This document shows, one piece after another, positions 12,271 through 23,831 of a stretch of DNA of 64,000 nucleotides. The DNA is from Elymus sibiricus. Lineage: Eukaryota > Streptophyta > Magnoliopsida > Poales > Poaceae. The notes under the pieces were generated by a model. That model was not told the DNA's origin. It saw only the letters and a list, made by a program, of their open reading frames with translations, and searched no databases. A program made the translations under genes and the position numbers. The stretch lies in NCBI GenBank assembly GCA_039707655.1, contig CM077676.1, positions 189,282,936 through 189,346,935 on the forward strand. The letters run 5' to 3'. The number at the start of each line of letters is the position of its first letter. The first letter of the stretch is position 1.

Positions 12271-14505
12271 ATGCGTAGATGCAGGTTGCGATCTAGAATA
12301 CATAGAGATGTATGGGTGTTGCACAATATAATTAGGAAGTAGATGAGATGTATTGCTGAAAATTATTTGTGCGGGTAGCAGATGAAGTCTGTTACCCGAT
12401 GTTCTTGTTGCTTCCCTCGAATTTGCATATTTCTGATCTTGATAACAGTATGGTGGAGTTTCAATGTTCTGGCAATCCGCGATCCTGATTGATCAACGAA
12501 GTGCTAACAGTTCATTGAATTCCACCGTAGTTAAAAAGAAAGATGAAATTTTGCAGACGAAAGGGCAATGCAGATGTGATCTGCACGGGGGTCACGCGTA
12601 TGACGAAGTTTAGTATGGGGCTTGAGATTTTATTATCTCGTGTTTCATACACCCTAGAATGTTAATCTAGCGACTTGGATTATCATGCTTGATGATGGAC
12701 GTTGGTAGCTTCGGTTTGTTTCGAAACCTTAGAAGCCACGTAAAATAAAATTTTGCATGGACCGATTAGAGGCGTCTAACTTGGTTTTGCAGGATGGTTT
12801 GCATGTGCATATGATGTGGTATAGCAGTGCTCATTATAATTTGATTATGTATGAGATGACTATATAATGTAAATTGATTAACATGACCTGCGTGTCATGA
12901 TTCGGCATGATGGCTGGAGCCATATGATTGCACTTTAATGACCTGCGTGTCAACCTTATGTAATGCACTTATTTTATTAGCTATAGAGATAGCAATATTA
13001 TCTGGTGCACCGACAAGGTGGTGGCAATCTTCGCGAAGGTGAACACCAACGCGAATGCCGAAGACGAAGAAATGAAAGACTTCTCCGTCAGAAAGGGCTA
13101 TACCATATCATGCTATTATGAATTGCCTGAGATGTTTATCCCTTATGATGCACCCTTCTTGATTGCGCGGTAGTCGCTTTTATTAGGGTGATCTCTCACA
13201 AAAATATCAAGTAGATAGTGTTCTCCCAAGTGTAGCACCGTCACGGCACCTAACTTTTTGGGGTACGCCATGGATGCATGGGTGCGAACGATTAGGGATG
13301 TGTGAGGCGGGTGAGTTGAGACCTCGCAGCGAGATCACTTGGTTGTCTTGACGTTCAGGCATGAGTGTCATGAGCTCGGAACACACGCATCGAAAGATGA
13401 ACAAGAGTCACATGGAGATGTGATCGGCAAGTTGGCCTACCGATTAAAATTCCCGTCATGAGATGATGATTCTATGGCGATGAATTGAAGTCTGGATCTT
13501 GTATCACTCAAAATCAATTATGAGAGATATTGATTTGAGTGGGAGCGCACTGTAGAATTAACTTGTTTAATTCTCAGTGCAATTAATTATGAACCCTGTC
13601 TAAGTGTGATTTGCATAATAGTTGTAGAATAATGGCTCATGTTTCCACCTTCCCTATTAAAATTGAATAGCTGTTAAATATCTGGTTAAATCTTTACAGT
13701 TGGTAACGTAATGTGAGGATTGTCCTCTAGAGTGTCGAGAAGGATTTTGTCCTATCGCATACTTTCGGTATTCTCCCGCTAATACTATGGATCATGTGAC
13801 TCTCGTCCTTCGATCCAAAAGCAAGAATTCCTTTTCAGTCAAAGTGCAATATGTTTGCTTCCAGGAGACCCGAACTTCGAAAGTTTGGATAGTTATGTGA
13901 TATTCATGGAATCTGAAAATCATTTTCAGAGACAGACAAAGGCTAAAAGATATGAGATATCCAAAGCAATGTTTGTTTGCAAACTGTTAGTAAAAGAGTT
14001 TACTATGCATTAGACTGATAAGAGAGGGATCCAGGAGAACGCCTATCATATGATGAAAGGTGAATAAAACAAGAACTTAAAGAGAAAGGAAGTGTCCGAA
14101 GGGTGTTAGTAAGACTTTCACGCCTAGGAAGTCCGAGGCTAACGCCACTCTTAAGTTGGGTGCTTCTTCTGAGAGTAGGAGAAATACTAAAAGTTAAACT
14201 GTTAGAAGTATAATGGCAGAAAGAAAGAAGACTGGAATATCCAGCTCATGTATGAACGTCATACAAGTTTTTGATGTATAGAAGGCTGGTCAAAGATATA
14301 GTTCTTGGGAATTATGGTTAAACATGTTAATCACTAATTCTTGGGTATTGTGAGTTAATCACAAAGATAACCGCTCGATTGCATTCTGTTGCAACTCGAT
14401 GTAAGAACTACTAAGGCCTGAAAGACTAGCCAGGAATGAGGTTTAGATACACACAGGGAACATAGTAAATGTTACTATACCTTCCAACGGTGTATTCCCT
14501 ATGTA
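12271..14505 (+). other. Copia internal region, gag-equivalent part, no ORF
   Basis: About 2.2 kb with stops in all frames. A gag gene would be expected here, but I cannot trace capsid motifs. It belongs to the copia element by position. Confidence 0.6.
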
Positions 14506-15047
14506 TTTACTTTCATAATTCATTTTAGAGTTTCACACTCTAGCCCTTTTGCATAAGGTATCTTGCAAGAAGGTTGTTCATAAGAGAACTTTTGATGTTC
14601 GGTATTGTGAATAACATAAGGGCCATACTTTCATTATGAATGAGACGTATGTTATGAATATTGATAATAATACATACCTCTGGGTTTACTTTCATAATTC
14701 ATTTTAGAGTTTCATATACTCTAGCCCTTTTGCATAAGGTATCTTGCAAGAAGGTTGTTCATAAGAGAACTTTTGATGTTCGGTATTGTGAATAACATAA
14801 GGGCCATACTTTCATTATGAATGAGACGTATGTTATGAATATTGATAATAATACATACCTCTGGGTTTACTTTCATAATTCATTTTAGAGTTTCATATAC
14901 TCTAGCCCTTTGCATAAGGTATCTTGCAAGAAGGTTATTCATAAGAGAACTTTTAATGTTCGGTGTTATGAATAACATGAAGGGCCATGCTTCCATCCAG
15001 GATGGGATGTATGTTGTGAATATTGATGGTAATATGATACATCCATA
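14506..15047 (+). repeat. Tandem triplication of about 180 bp inside the copia element
   Basis: Units starting TTTACTTTCATAATTCATTT begin at 14506, 14685 and 14866 (spacing 179 and 181). The first two are nearly identical; the third diverges toward its end. It is an internal expansion of noncoding element sequence. Confidence 0.9.
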
Positions 15048-15139
15048 ACACTGACGCTAAATGTCGCAAGACTAAAAGAATACCACATATGTGTGGCACT
15101 GCATTTGGTCACATTGGAGAAACCCGCATGAAAATTCCA

Positions 15140-17460
15140 TTATGATGGATTTTGAAGTCATTTGATTTTGAATCATCTGACACTTGCAACTTTCCTCTGA
15201 AAGGTGAAGTGACTAAAATACCATTCACAGGCCATAAGGAACGAGCAAAGAACATATTGGTGATCATACATTATGATGTGTGTAGTCCAATAAATGTTGT
15301 TGCAAGTAGTGGATTCATCTATCTTCAGAAATGACTCAAGTAGATATATGGATGTTTACTTGTTGAGACGTAAGTCTGGATCTTTTGAATTCATTCATAA
15401 GGTTTTCAAAAATGAAGTAGAAGTTGTTGTAACAAGAAAATTGTGTTTCTACAATTCGATTGCAGAAAGGAATATTTGAGTTACAAGTTTAGCGAATGTC
15501 TGATGAGTTGTGAAAGGGGTTTCATAACTTGCACCTCCCGGAACACCACTGCAAGTGGAGAGTCCGTGTAGATGTAATCGAACCATTTATGACATGGTAA
15601 GATAAAAGATGACATAAATAGATTTGCCATTATCCCTTTTAAAGAATGATGCTTTAGAGACTGCGGCTTTTACACTGAAAAGAGCTCCATCAGGTCTGTT
15701 GAAATGACGTCATGGTATGGTATGCCCAACCATGTTATATCTTTTCTTAACATTTGGAATATGGGGCTTGTGTAAAAGGTTACAAACCTATTCCAAATCA
15801 GACAAGTGCTACTTTGTAAGGTTATCCCAAGTCATTGGGTATTCCCCCACCACTATACCGAGGCAAAGGTTTTTTGCCACAAAACGGTATGCTTTTAAAG
15901 AGAATAGTTCTTACAAAAGGTGAGTGGGAGGACAGTGCAACTCGACGAGATAACCAGTATCTTTGTCATCAGGTCAAAGGAAAGGAACCTTGGAAGTGAT
16001 TCCGAAGTTTCCTACTGCGACTGATACGGAAGCCTCTACATGAGATGTATGGACTTCGGTCGAACTTGCAGCTGAACCGCGTAGGAAAAACTCGTGCAAA
16101 CCTCTCAGGTGCGCATACGAGATATTGTTGTTAGACAACAGTATACCTACGATACACAAGGAAGCGTTGATGGGCCCTGACTCCGGAATTGGCTAAATGC
16201 CAATACAATCCGAGATAGTTTCCATATAAGTGATTCGAGATTAAAATCTTGATACACCTTTCGGAAGACTTAGAGTCTAACGAATATTTATGGAACTAAA
16301 AACTGATACGGATAAAATGTTTTATCCATAAAGCTCGACTTGTTGCAATAACAAGTTCAAGGAGTTGACTACAATGAGATTGTCTCACCGTAGCGATGCT
16401 TAAAGTCGGTTCAGGTTGAACTAGAAATTAATACATATTTCAATCATGAGATATGAAACATGGATGACAAAAAGATTTCCATCTGATGGAAATGAAACCT
16501 AGGACTTGTATGTGATACAGTCCAAAGTAATTTGTCGATCCAGAGGATGCTAGTAAGTATGCAAACTTCAGAGTTCCAGCGATGGACAGAAGAGAGCAAA
16601 GTGGAGTTGGAATCTTCGTTTTTGATGAAATGGTCAAGGGGGTTTGACTTCATCAAATGGGTATCGAAGATGCTTGTGATTCAAGAAAGTAAGTGGGAGC
16701 ATAATAATATTTCTAAAAACCTTGTGTACTTAACACATTGTTAATTGGAAATAAATTTCTTGACACGAATTAGGACTTCATTTGAAAATAGTTTTTCAAT
16801 GAAGTGCTTAGGCTAAATAGCCTCAATATTAGGCATGATGATCTATGGAGATAGATTTACCTAATGGGGCTAAGCAATGAATACATATTGACAAGATGCT
16901 AAAACCTTTTAGCATTTAAAACGCCAAGGAGTGATTCTTGCCGAAGTCACATGGAAAGAGTTTTTGCAAGACTCGGTGTCCCAAAACACTGATGAGTAAA
17001 ATACATGATGGAGATTCCACACACTCTTGTGTTTGGATTAATCATGTATTCCATGGTATGTAAAAACAAACAGATATGTCCAATACTCCAAAGTTGTTGC
17101 GAGTATAGATACCATAGTGATCAAAGTACTGATCATGGGACAACAGTGAAAGATGTCATTAAGTGCTAAGAGTAGTACTGATGACATGTTTTCTCGCAAG
17201 TAGAGATTATGAAGTGCTCGTTGTAAGTGATTACATCGATACAGTCTTCATCAATGCTCCATGCGATTTTCGATTTAAATTGAGGGTTTTGTGTGATACA
17301 CAATATGGTGGCACGGTAGTTGGAAATTGTTCCAAACAAGATACTGTGGTGAATTCTATAACAAAGGCTAAGTATGTTGATGCTTAAGAAGCGACAAAGA
17401 AGTTGTTGAATCATATAGTTCATTCATGAACTTAGTATGGTTCCAAGATGACTTTGGTCT
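15140..17460 (+). pseudogene. Copia pol remnant (integrase, RT, RNase H fragments)
   Basis: Fragments in copia order are readable across shifting frames. A GAG-pre-integrase/integrase piece lies at about 15200-15430 (KERAKNILVIIHYDVCSP, then SSRYMDVYLLRRKSGSFE). A later integrase piece is near 15650-15900, the RT entry region near 16120-16200 (a degraded EALMGPDS block), a region matching the LGVPK…YMMEIPHT stretch near 16970-17030, and an RNase H end near 17300-17390 (AKYVDA). Many stops and indels interrupt it, so it cannot encode enzymes. Assignment comes from motif order, not a search. Confidence 0.7.
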
Positions 17461-17721
17461 ATGGGACACTATTGCAGATAGTTGCTCCATAGCTCAGTCT
17501 GAGGAATCAGGTTTCGACCAATGATTCACACATATGCAAGGCCAAGTCCAGACAAAATATGAATTTTGTGAAAGCGTGAAAACGCAAGGATATGCAAAGT
17601 TACACACAGAGCTGAAGTCGTCAGATCCGTTGGACATCAGGCTATACCACATGCGAAGCATATTTTACACCAGTATGCCATAGGTGTAAAGTGCATTAGC
17701 ATTGACTAGATTATTGACTCT

Positions 17722-17737
17722 AGTTCAAGTGGGAGTC
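17722..17737 (+). promoter_or_regulatory. Polypurine tract region before the copia 3' LTR
   Basis: AGTTCAAGTGGGAGTC abuts the 3' LTR start at 17738, the typical position and composition of a copia PPT. Confidence 0.65.
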
Positions 17738-19900
17738 TGTAGGAGATATGCCCTAGAGGCAATAATAAATGTTATTGATTATCTCCCTGTTCATAATTAG
17801 GTTTATGTTCCATGCTATAACTGCTATGGTTCTCGAGTCTACAATAACCACGAGGCTCGGAGGAAGACTCATATGCACGTGTGGGATAATAAACGGTAAA
17901 ATGTATTCCTAGTCAAGCCTCTATGACTGGCTCAAGTATTGCATGATGATCCTGTTTTCCTGATCATGGGCATGGCTATGCCGGCAATTTTGAGGGCACA
18001 ATTGTTGGTAGAACACTTGTGTTGAATCGACCCGATTGATGTTATGCTATGAGATACATTCGTCATAAGTTTATGGTTAATAACACAGAGAAGTTAATGT
18101 TTGCATAATTCCTTAGACCATGAGAGTGTCGAGTTTCTTCATGCTTGCTTCATGAACTTTGGGGTTTGTTAAACGTCATCCGTAAATGGGTGGCTATTAC
18201 GGCGGCTTACGGGTTCATGGAAAAGTATGTCAAGGGACTTGATAGCTCAAGATTGGGATTTGCTCCTCCGACGATGGAGAGATATCTCTGGGCCCTCTCG
18301 GTGTTACGGTATCCATCATCGTCTGGCCAGACACAGGGTGATTTGATCACAGGGATGCCGGAACACGGGAACGAGAAAAGAGAACAATACCGGCAACGAG
18401 GTAACTGGCATTGTGGACAAGTGTTGATCCACGAGGATGCCGATGTTTCTCACCTCAGGTAATTGTAACATATCGCGAAGCAACAGGAATAGCTCACGGC
18501 AACTGGAGGTTCACTCGAATATTTATTCGTGTGGGTATAGGGATCGATATGGGTGTCCACGGCTCCGATGTTGATCATTGATCGGAAGGGGTTCCGGGTC
18601 ATGTCTATGCTTCACCGAACCTATAGGGTCACACGCTTAAGGGTCATCTATCTGCTGAATACTAGACAGGGAGTCTGAGAGAAAAACACCGAAAAAGTTT
18701 CGGACACCGGAAAAGTTTCGGACAGCGGAAAAGTTCCGCAGAGAGGTCACCGGATGAGTTCCGGTGAAACTGAAAAGTTGTTTCAGAGGATACCATAAAG
18801 TCAAATTGGTTTTGGCACATGCCTGATAATTCTTGGAGGGTGCCAGAATCATTCTGGAAACTTTCTGGAATTTTCCGGGATGAAAACCGGAAATGTTCCG
18901 GAGCTGCCGAAACCGCTTCAGATGCTTTTCGCAGATGAAATCACTAAACCGGAATTGTTCCGGCTCGCGTTGAAAATTATTTTGGTGGGTACTAGAATTG
19001 TTCTAAGCCCACATGAATATTTTCAGTTCGATCAGACGCTGAAAAATGTCGTCGTGAATAGTGAAAGTGCTTTTTGGGATATTTTTGGAAAGCCACCTTT
19101 TGGGGCTTTGCTCCAAAAGATCTTGGGGATGACATGGATGGATAGGGGCCAATTTTGGGGCCCCACATGAGGGTGTGGCCGGCCACATGGTGGACTCCTT
19201 CATGGAGTCCCCCTTGTTCCTTGGTTTCACCTTTTAGGTCCTTGGGAAGGACTTCTTTCCATGTGGGTTTTGGGTCTTCTTGTAAAACCACCCTACCCCT
19301 TGGGTTTCCTATAAATAGGAGGTGTGTGGGCTGCCATAAGACACACTCTTGCTCTCATACACAAAGCCATGCATGATCTGGCATTCTTCTCTCCCTCCCA
19401 ATGAAATAGTTTCGTAGAGCCGAAAGGCTGTCTGGGTTCCGGCAGGAACTAGTTCTGGACGGCGAAGCCCTGCCGGATAGATGACACCGTATGTGTGCAA
19501 CTCTGTAGAGAGATCGTAGTTTCGGTCTTAGTTCGAGAGTGCCTCCCGAAGGGCTGTCCGTGTGACCGTCCGAGTTTTGGAGGTCCTCCCGAAGGGCTGT
19601 CCGAGTGACAGTCCGAGTTTTGGAGGTCCTCCCGAAGGGCTGTCCGCGACACCGTCCGGGGGACTGTGTGACCGCCTCCTGGAGGGCTGTCCGCGGGGCA
19701 GATGAGGGTATACATCCTCGCGGTTGGGAGGTTGTAAAATCCTAGCTGCGGGGATCTGCACCGCCGATCGTCATCGACTCTACTTCCGCTGCGCTACGAG
19801 TCGGTAACGATAATGATCAAACCTTGTATGCAGTCTCCATAGTGGTCCTGGGCTGGTGCGTAGGTCAGAAATTTTTTGTTTTCTGCTGCGTTCCCCAACA
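17738..19900 (+). repeat. 3' LTR of the copia element
   Basis: A 2163-bp copy of 10088-12250. Differences seen by eye lie at the positions equivalent to 10956, 11057, about 11741, about 12030 and about 12217. All are C/T or G/A changes at cytosines followed by G, or preceded by C, on one strand. Confidence 0.95.
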
Positions 19901-19905
19901 GAGGA

Positions 19906-20209
19906 AGATGCTGATTTGAGGGAAAAGCAAGGTCATTCCAGCGAAGAGGATGAGGATCCCCCACTGCCTCAACCAGGAGATATGCACATCGAATTCAAGA
20001 GGTCCAGCTTACCTAACACAGCGAAGGTTCCTAAAGTTCAATTCACCCCTTTTCGTCATGTGCAGGAAGATTCAGATAAACTACGTCGCAAAATTTGGGA
20101 TCTCGAAAGAGAAAGTGACAAATTAAAAGAAGAAATTCGTATCCTCAAGTGGAAGACGGAGGACAAGCCCATCACTTCATCACCACCATCACCGAAGAAG
20201 AAAACTTGA
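19906..20209 (+). pseudogene. Post-pol small ORF, 3' part: acidic then coiled-coil protein
   Basis: After the copia element and its right TSD (19901-19905) the small Athila-element ORF resumes in frame and ends with TGA at 20209. It holds an acidic stretch (SSEEDEDPP), then a heptad-like charged helix (about 20065-20150, DKLRRKIWDLERESDKLKEE), then a basic serine-proline tail ending SPKKKT. This looks like a coiled-coil protein-protein interaction segment, not an envelope protein. Function unknown. Confidence 0.65.
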
Positions 20210-21747
20210 GTACATGGGTATGGGCACTCCCCTTGGCTTGTGCCAAGCTTGGGGGAGGCGCCCCGGTATCATATCACCATCACTTTCTCATCATCATTAT
20301 CTATCTTAGTTCGATCCTTAGTTATTTCGTAAGTTAGAGGAATAAAGTTTTAGTATGATTCAGTTTTGAGTGCTTGCTTTGTGATCTATCTATCTATGTA
20401 ATCGAGTGTGAAAGTTATATAATAAAGATTAGTTTGAGTTGAGTGTTTTGCTTTTGAAGATCCAATCTTAGAAATAAATAAAGAATAAAAAGTAAGATCA
20501 TATGCTAATCCCATGGGGAGTGATGACTTCACATAAAAGAAGTATAATTGATAAAACTTGTTGGAAGTTGACAAACATAGCATTGGTCATTGTAGCAATT
20601 CATGAAAAAGTAATAAAGGAAGAGATGTCTCACATATAAATATACTATCTTGGACATCCTTTATGATTGTGGGCCCCCATCAAATATTCTATGACAATTA
20701 GTTGACGTTGGACAAGGAAGACAACGTAATGGGTTATGTTTGCTTATATTCACATAGAAGTTATATTGTTTTGGATCCTCTAACATGTGGTGTTTGTCAC
20801 CTATCTTTGCTAGCCAAAAAATCCGCACCAAGTAGAGATACTACTTATGCATCCAAAAACCCTTAAACCCAGTTTCATGTCATGAGAGTCCACTATATCT
20901 ACCTATGGATTGAATAAGATCCTTCAAGTAAGTTGTCATCGGTGCAAAGCAATAAAAATTGCTCCTAAATATGTATGAACTTTTATTGTAAGGAAAAATA
21001 AGCTTTGTACGATCTTGTGATGGTGGAGCAATAAAAGCGACAGACTGCATAATAAAGGTCGCTATCACAAGGGGCAATATAAAGTGACGTTCCTTTACAT
21101 TAAGAGCTTGCACATCCAAAAACAAAAGCGCATGACAACCTCTGCTTCCCTCTGCGAAGGGCCTATCTTTTACTTTATGTATTTACTTTCATGCAAGAGT
21201 CAATAGTATTCTTCTCTATTCCGTTTTTATTTTCTCTTTTGGCAAACATCATGTGGTGGGGATTGATCCATGCATATATATCCAGTTGAATGTAGGTGAT
21301 CATGAGTTATTATTGTTGACATTACCCTTGAGGTAAAAACGTTGGGAGGTGAAATTATAAGCCCCTATCTTTCTATGTGTCCGACTGAAACTTTTGCTCC
21401 ATAAGTATGCCATGAGTGTCAGCAATCATAGAAGACTAAATGATAGTTGAGTATGTGAACTTGGTAGGCAAAGCTCTTACATAGACTCTTTTTGATAATA
21501 TGATGAATTGCAATTGCTTCACTGACTGAGATCATAGTTTGTTAGTTTTCAATTTGGTTTATGGTTCATACTTTAACTTGTGGATGAATTGTCACTTTTT
21601 CATGAGAAGTTTTATGATGATATATTGCTGTTATAATAAAGATCATGATGCTCCATGTCCGTATTTTATTTTTATCGACGTCTCTCTCTCTAAACATGTG
21701 GTCATGATTATCGATTTCGACTTTTCGCTTGAGGGCAAGCGAGGTCT
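20210..21747. other. Athila-element 3' noncoding region with conserved antisense frame
   Basis: No sense ORF is present. From about 20515 to the PPT it is clearly homologous to 41495-42640 in the other element, whose LTRs differ. A minus-strand frame (20880-21125) is shared. Near 20246 there is a PPT-like GCTTGGGGGAGGCGCCCC. Confidence 0.75.
20880..21125 (-). CDS. Antisense ORF conserved between two gypsy-type elements
   Basis: It encodes about 81 residues, including KERHFILPLVIATFI and RTKLIFPYNKSSYIFRSN. A closely similar antisense frame is at 41927-42181. Antisense ORFs near the 3' LTR are known in some plant gypsy elements, but I cannot name a family for this one. Upstream, an in-frame stop and a frameshift separate it from residues still joined in the other copy. 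It may be a relic. Confidence 0.4.
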   Translation of the reverse strand: MFLDVQALNVKERHFILPLVIATFIMQSVAFIAPPSQDRTKLIFPYNKSSYIFRSNFYCFAPMTTYLKDLIQSIGRYSGLS

Positions 21748-21761
21748 AAGTTTGGGGGAGT
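21748..21761 (+). promoter_or_regulatory. Polypurine tract of the Athila-type element
   Basis: AAGTTTGGGGGAGT directly abuts the 3' LTR start TGATACG at 21762, where plus-strand synthesis would be primed. Confidence 0.85.
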
Positions 21762-23264
21762 TGATACGTCCAATTTGAATCATGATTTCCTACTGTAATT
21801 TATTATGTTCTGGATCATTATTTCACTTTATGGTACAATTCTTATGCCTTTTCTCTCTTAATTTGCAAGATTTACATGAAGAGGGAGAATGCCGGCAGCT
21901 GGAATTCTGGACCTGAAATAGCCATATCAGAGATACCTATTCTACAGACCTCCAATTGACTTGAAATTTCACGAAGATTTTTTATTGAATATATAAAAAA
22001 TACGGGAGAAAAGAGATAACAGAGGGGACCCACCAGCTGCCCACAAGGCAGTAGGGCGCGGCCCCCCTGGGCGTGCCCTAGTGCCTTGTGGGGCCCACAG
22101 CTGGCGTATGGCCCCCTCCTTCTGTATATGAAGCCATTTGCCCTAGAAAAAAATCAAGAGAAGGCTTTCGGGACGAAGCACCACCGTCTCGAGGCGGAAC
22201 CTGGGCAGGAGCTATTTTGCTCTTCGGCGGAGCGATTCTGCCGGGGATACTTCCCTCCGGGAGGGGGAAATCGAAGCCATCGACATCACCAACGATCCTC
22301 TCATCGTGGGAGGGCCAATGGTCATCAACATCTTCACCAGCACCATCTCATCTCAAACCCTAGTTCATCTCTTGTATTGAATCTTTGTCTCAAAACCTCA
22401 GATTGGTACCTGTGGGTTGCTAGTAGTGTTGATTACATCTTGTAATTGATGCTAGTTGATTTATTTGGTGGAAGATTATATGTTCAGATCCTTAATACTA
22501 TTCAATACCCCTCTGATCTTGAACATGAACATGATTTGTGAGTAGTTACTTTTGTTCTTGAGGACATGGGAGAAGTCTTGTCATAAGTAATCATGTGAAT
22601 TTGGTATTCGTTCGATATTTTGATGATATGTATGTTGTTACTTCCTTTAGTGGTGTCGTGTGAACGTCGACTACATTACACTTCACCATCTTTGGGCCTA
22701 AGGGAAGGCATTGTGGAGTAATAATTAGATGATGGGTTGCTACAGTGACAGAAGCTTAAATCCTAGTTTATGCGCTATTCCGTAAGGGGCTGATTTGGAT
22801 CTATACGTTTCATGCTATGCTTAGAGTTATCTTAATTCTTCTTTCGTAGTTGCAGATGCTTGCGAGAGGGGGTAATCATAAGTGGGAGGCTTGTTCAAGT
22901 AAGAATAGCACCCAAGCACCGGTCCACCCACATATCAAATTATCAAAGTAGCGAACGCGAATCAAACAAACATGATGAAAGTGACTAGATGAAATTCCCA
23001 TGTGTCCTCGAGAACGCTTTGCTTATTATACGAGTTCGTTCCGGCTTGTCCTTTGCTATAAAAGGGACTGGGCCACCTTGTTGCACTTTATTATACTTGC
23101 TACGAATTATCTTGCTATCAAAACTATCAGTTACCGCTACTTTCAGTACTTGCAGAGAATACCTTGCTGAAAACCGCTTGTCATTTCCTTCTGCTCCTCG
23201 TTGGGTTCGACACTCTTACTTATCGAAAGGACTATGGTTGATCCCCTATACTTGTGGGTCATCA
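21762..23264 (+). repeat. 3' LTR of the Athila-type element
   Basis: 1503 bp, ending GGGTCATCA, followed by TSD AGTAG (23265-23269). The GC-rich hairpin recurs at about 22040-22092. Confidence 0.93.
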
Positions 23265-23269
23265 AGTAG

Positions 23270-23826
23270 TAATTAGATGATGGGTTGCTAGAGTGACAGA
23301 AACTTAAACCCTAGTTTATGCGCTATTCCGTAAGGGGCAGATTTGGATCCATATGTTTCATGCTATGGTTAGAGTTATCTTAATTCTTCTTTCGTAGTAG
23401 CGGATGCTTGTGAGAGGGGGTAATCATAAGTGAGAGGCTTGTTCAAGTAAGAACATCACCCAAGCATCGGTCCACCCACATATCAAATTATCAAAGTAGC
23501 GAACGTGAATCAAACAAACATGATGAAAGTGACTAGATGAAATTCCCATGTGTCCTCGAGAACGCTTTGCTTATTATAAGAGTTCGTTTCGGCTTGTCCT
23601 TTGCTATAAAAAGGATTGGGCCACCTTGCTGCACTTTATTATACTTGTTACTTGTTACTTGTTACGAATTATCTTGCTATCAAAACTACCTGTTACCGCT
23701 ACTTTCAGTACTTGCAGAGAATACCTTGCTGAAAATCGCTTGTCATTTCTTTCTGCTCCTCGTTGGGTTCGACACTCTTACTTATCGAAAGGACTACGAT
23801 TGATCCCCTATACTTGTGGGTCATCA
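23270..23826 (+). mobile_element. Solo LTR, right part
   Basis: This continues exactly from LTR position 961, where the left part (2332-3292) stopped, and ends GGGTCATCA. The TSD TACGC follows at 23827-23831. Confidence 0.9.
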
Positions 23827-23831
23827 TACGC

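Larger units (their letters stand above)
10088..19900 (+). mobile_element. Maximus-like Ty1/copia element, recent insertion, decayed interior
   Basis: Two LTRs of equal length (2163 bp; 10088-12250 and 17738-19900) begin TGTAGGAGATATGCCC and end TTCCCCAACA. They flank 5487 bp of internal sequence, with a perfect GAGGA TSD. I count about five differences between the LTRs. A tRNA-Met-type primer site follows the 5' LTR and a purine run precedes the 3' LTR. No long ORF exists inside; copia integrase, RT and RNase H are recognisable only in fragments. The name Maximus is from memory of the LTR start and internal layout. Confidence 0.92.
3293..23264 (+). mobile_element. Full-length Athila-type Ty3/gypsy retrotransposon carrying a nested copia element
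   Basis: The 5' LTR is 3293-4807, the primer site 4819, gag-pol 4914-9638, a small extra ORF starts at 9981, the polypurine tract is 21748-21761 and the 3' LTR is 21762-23264. A copia element at 10088-19900 interrupts it, so its own length is about 10.2 kb. The TSD AGTAG is perfect. LTRs differ at several tens of positions (roughly 96-97% identity by eye), making it older than the copia element inside it. The Athila lineage is supported by gag and pol motifs and the tRNA-Asp primer site; the family resembles Triticeae Sabrina/WHAM, not verified. Confidence 0.93.
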
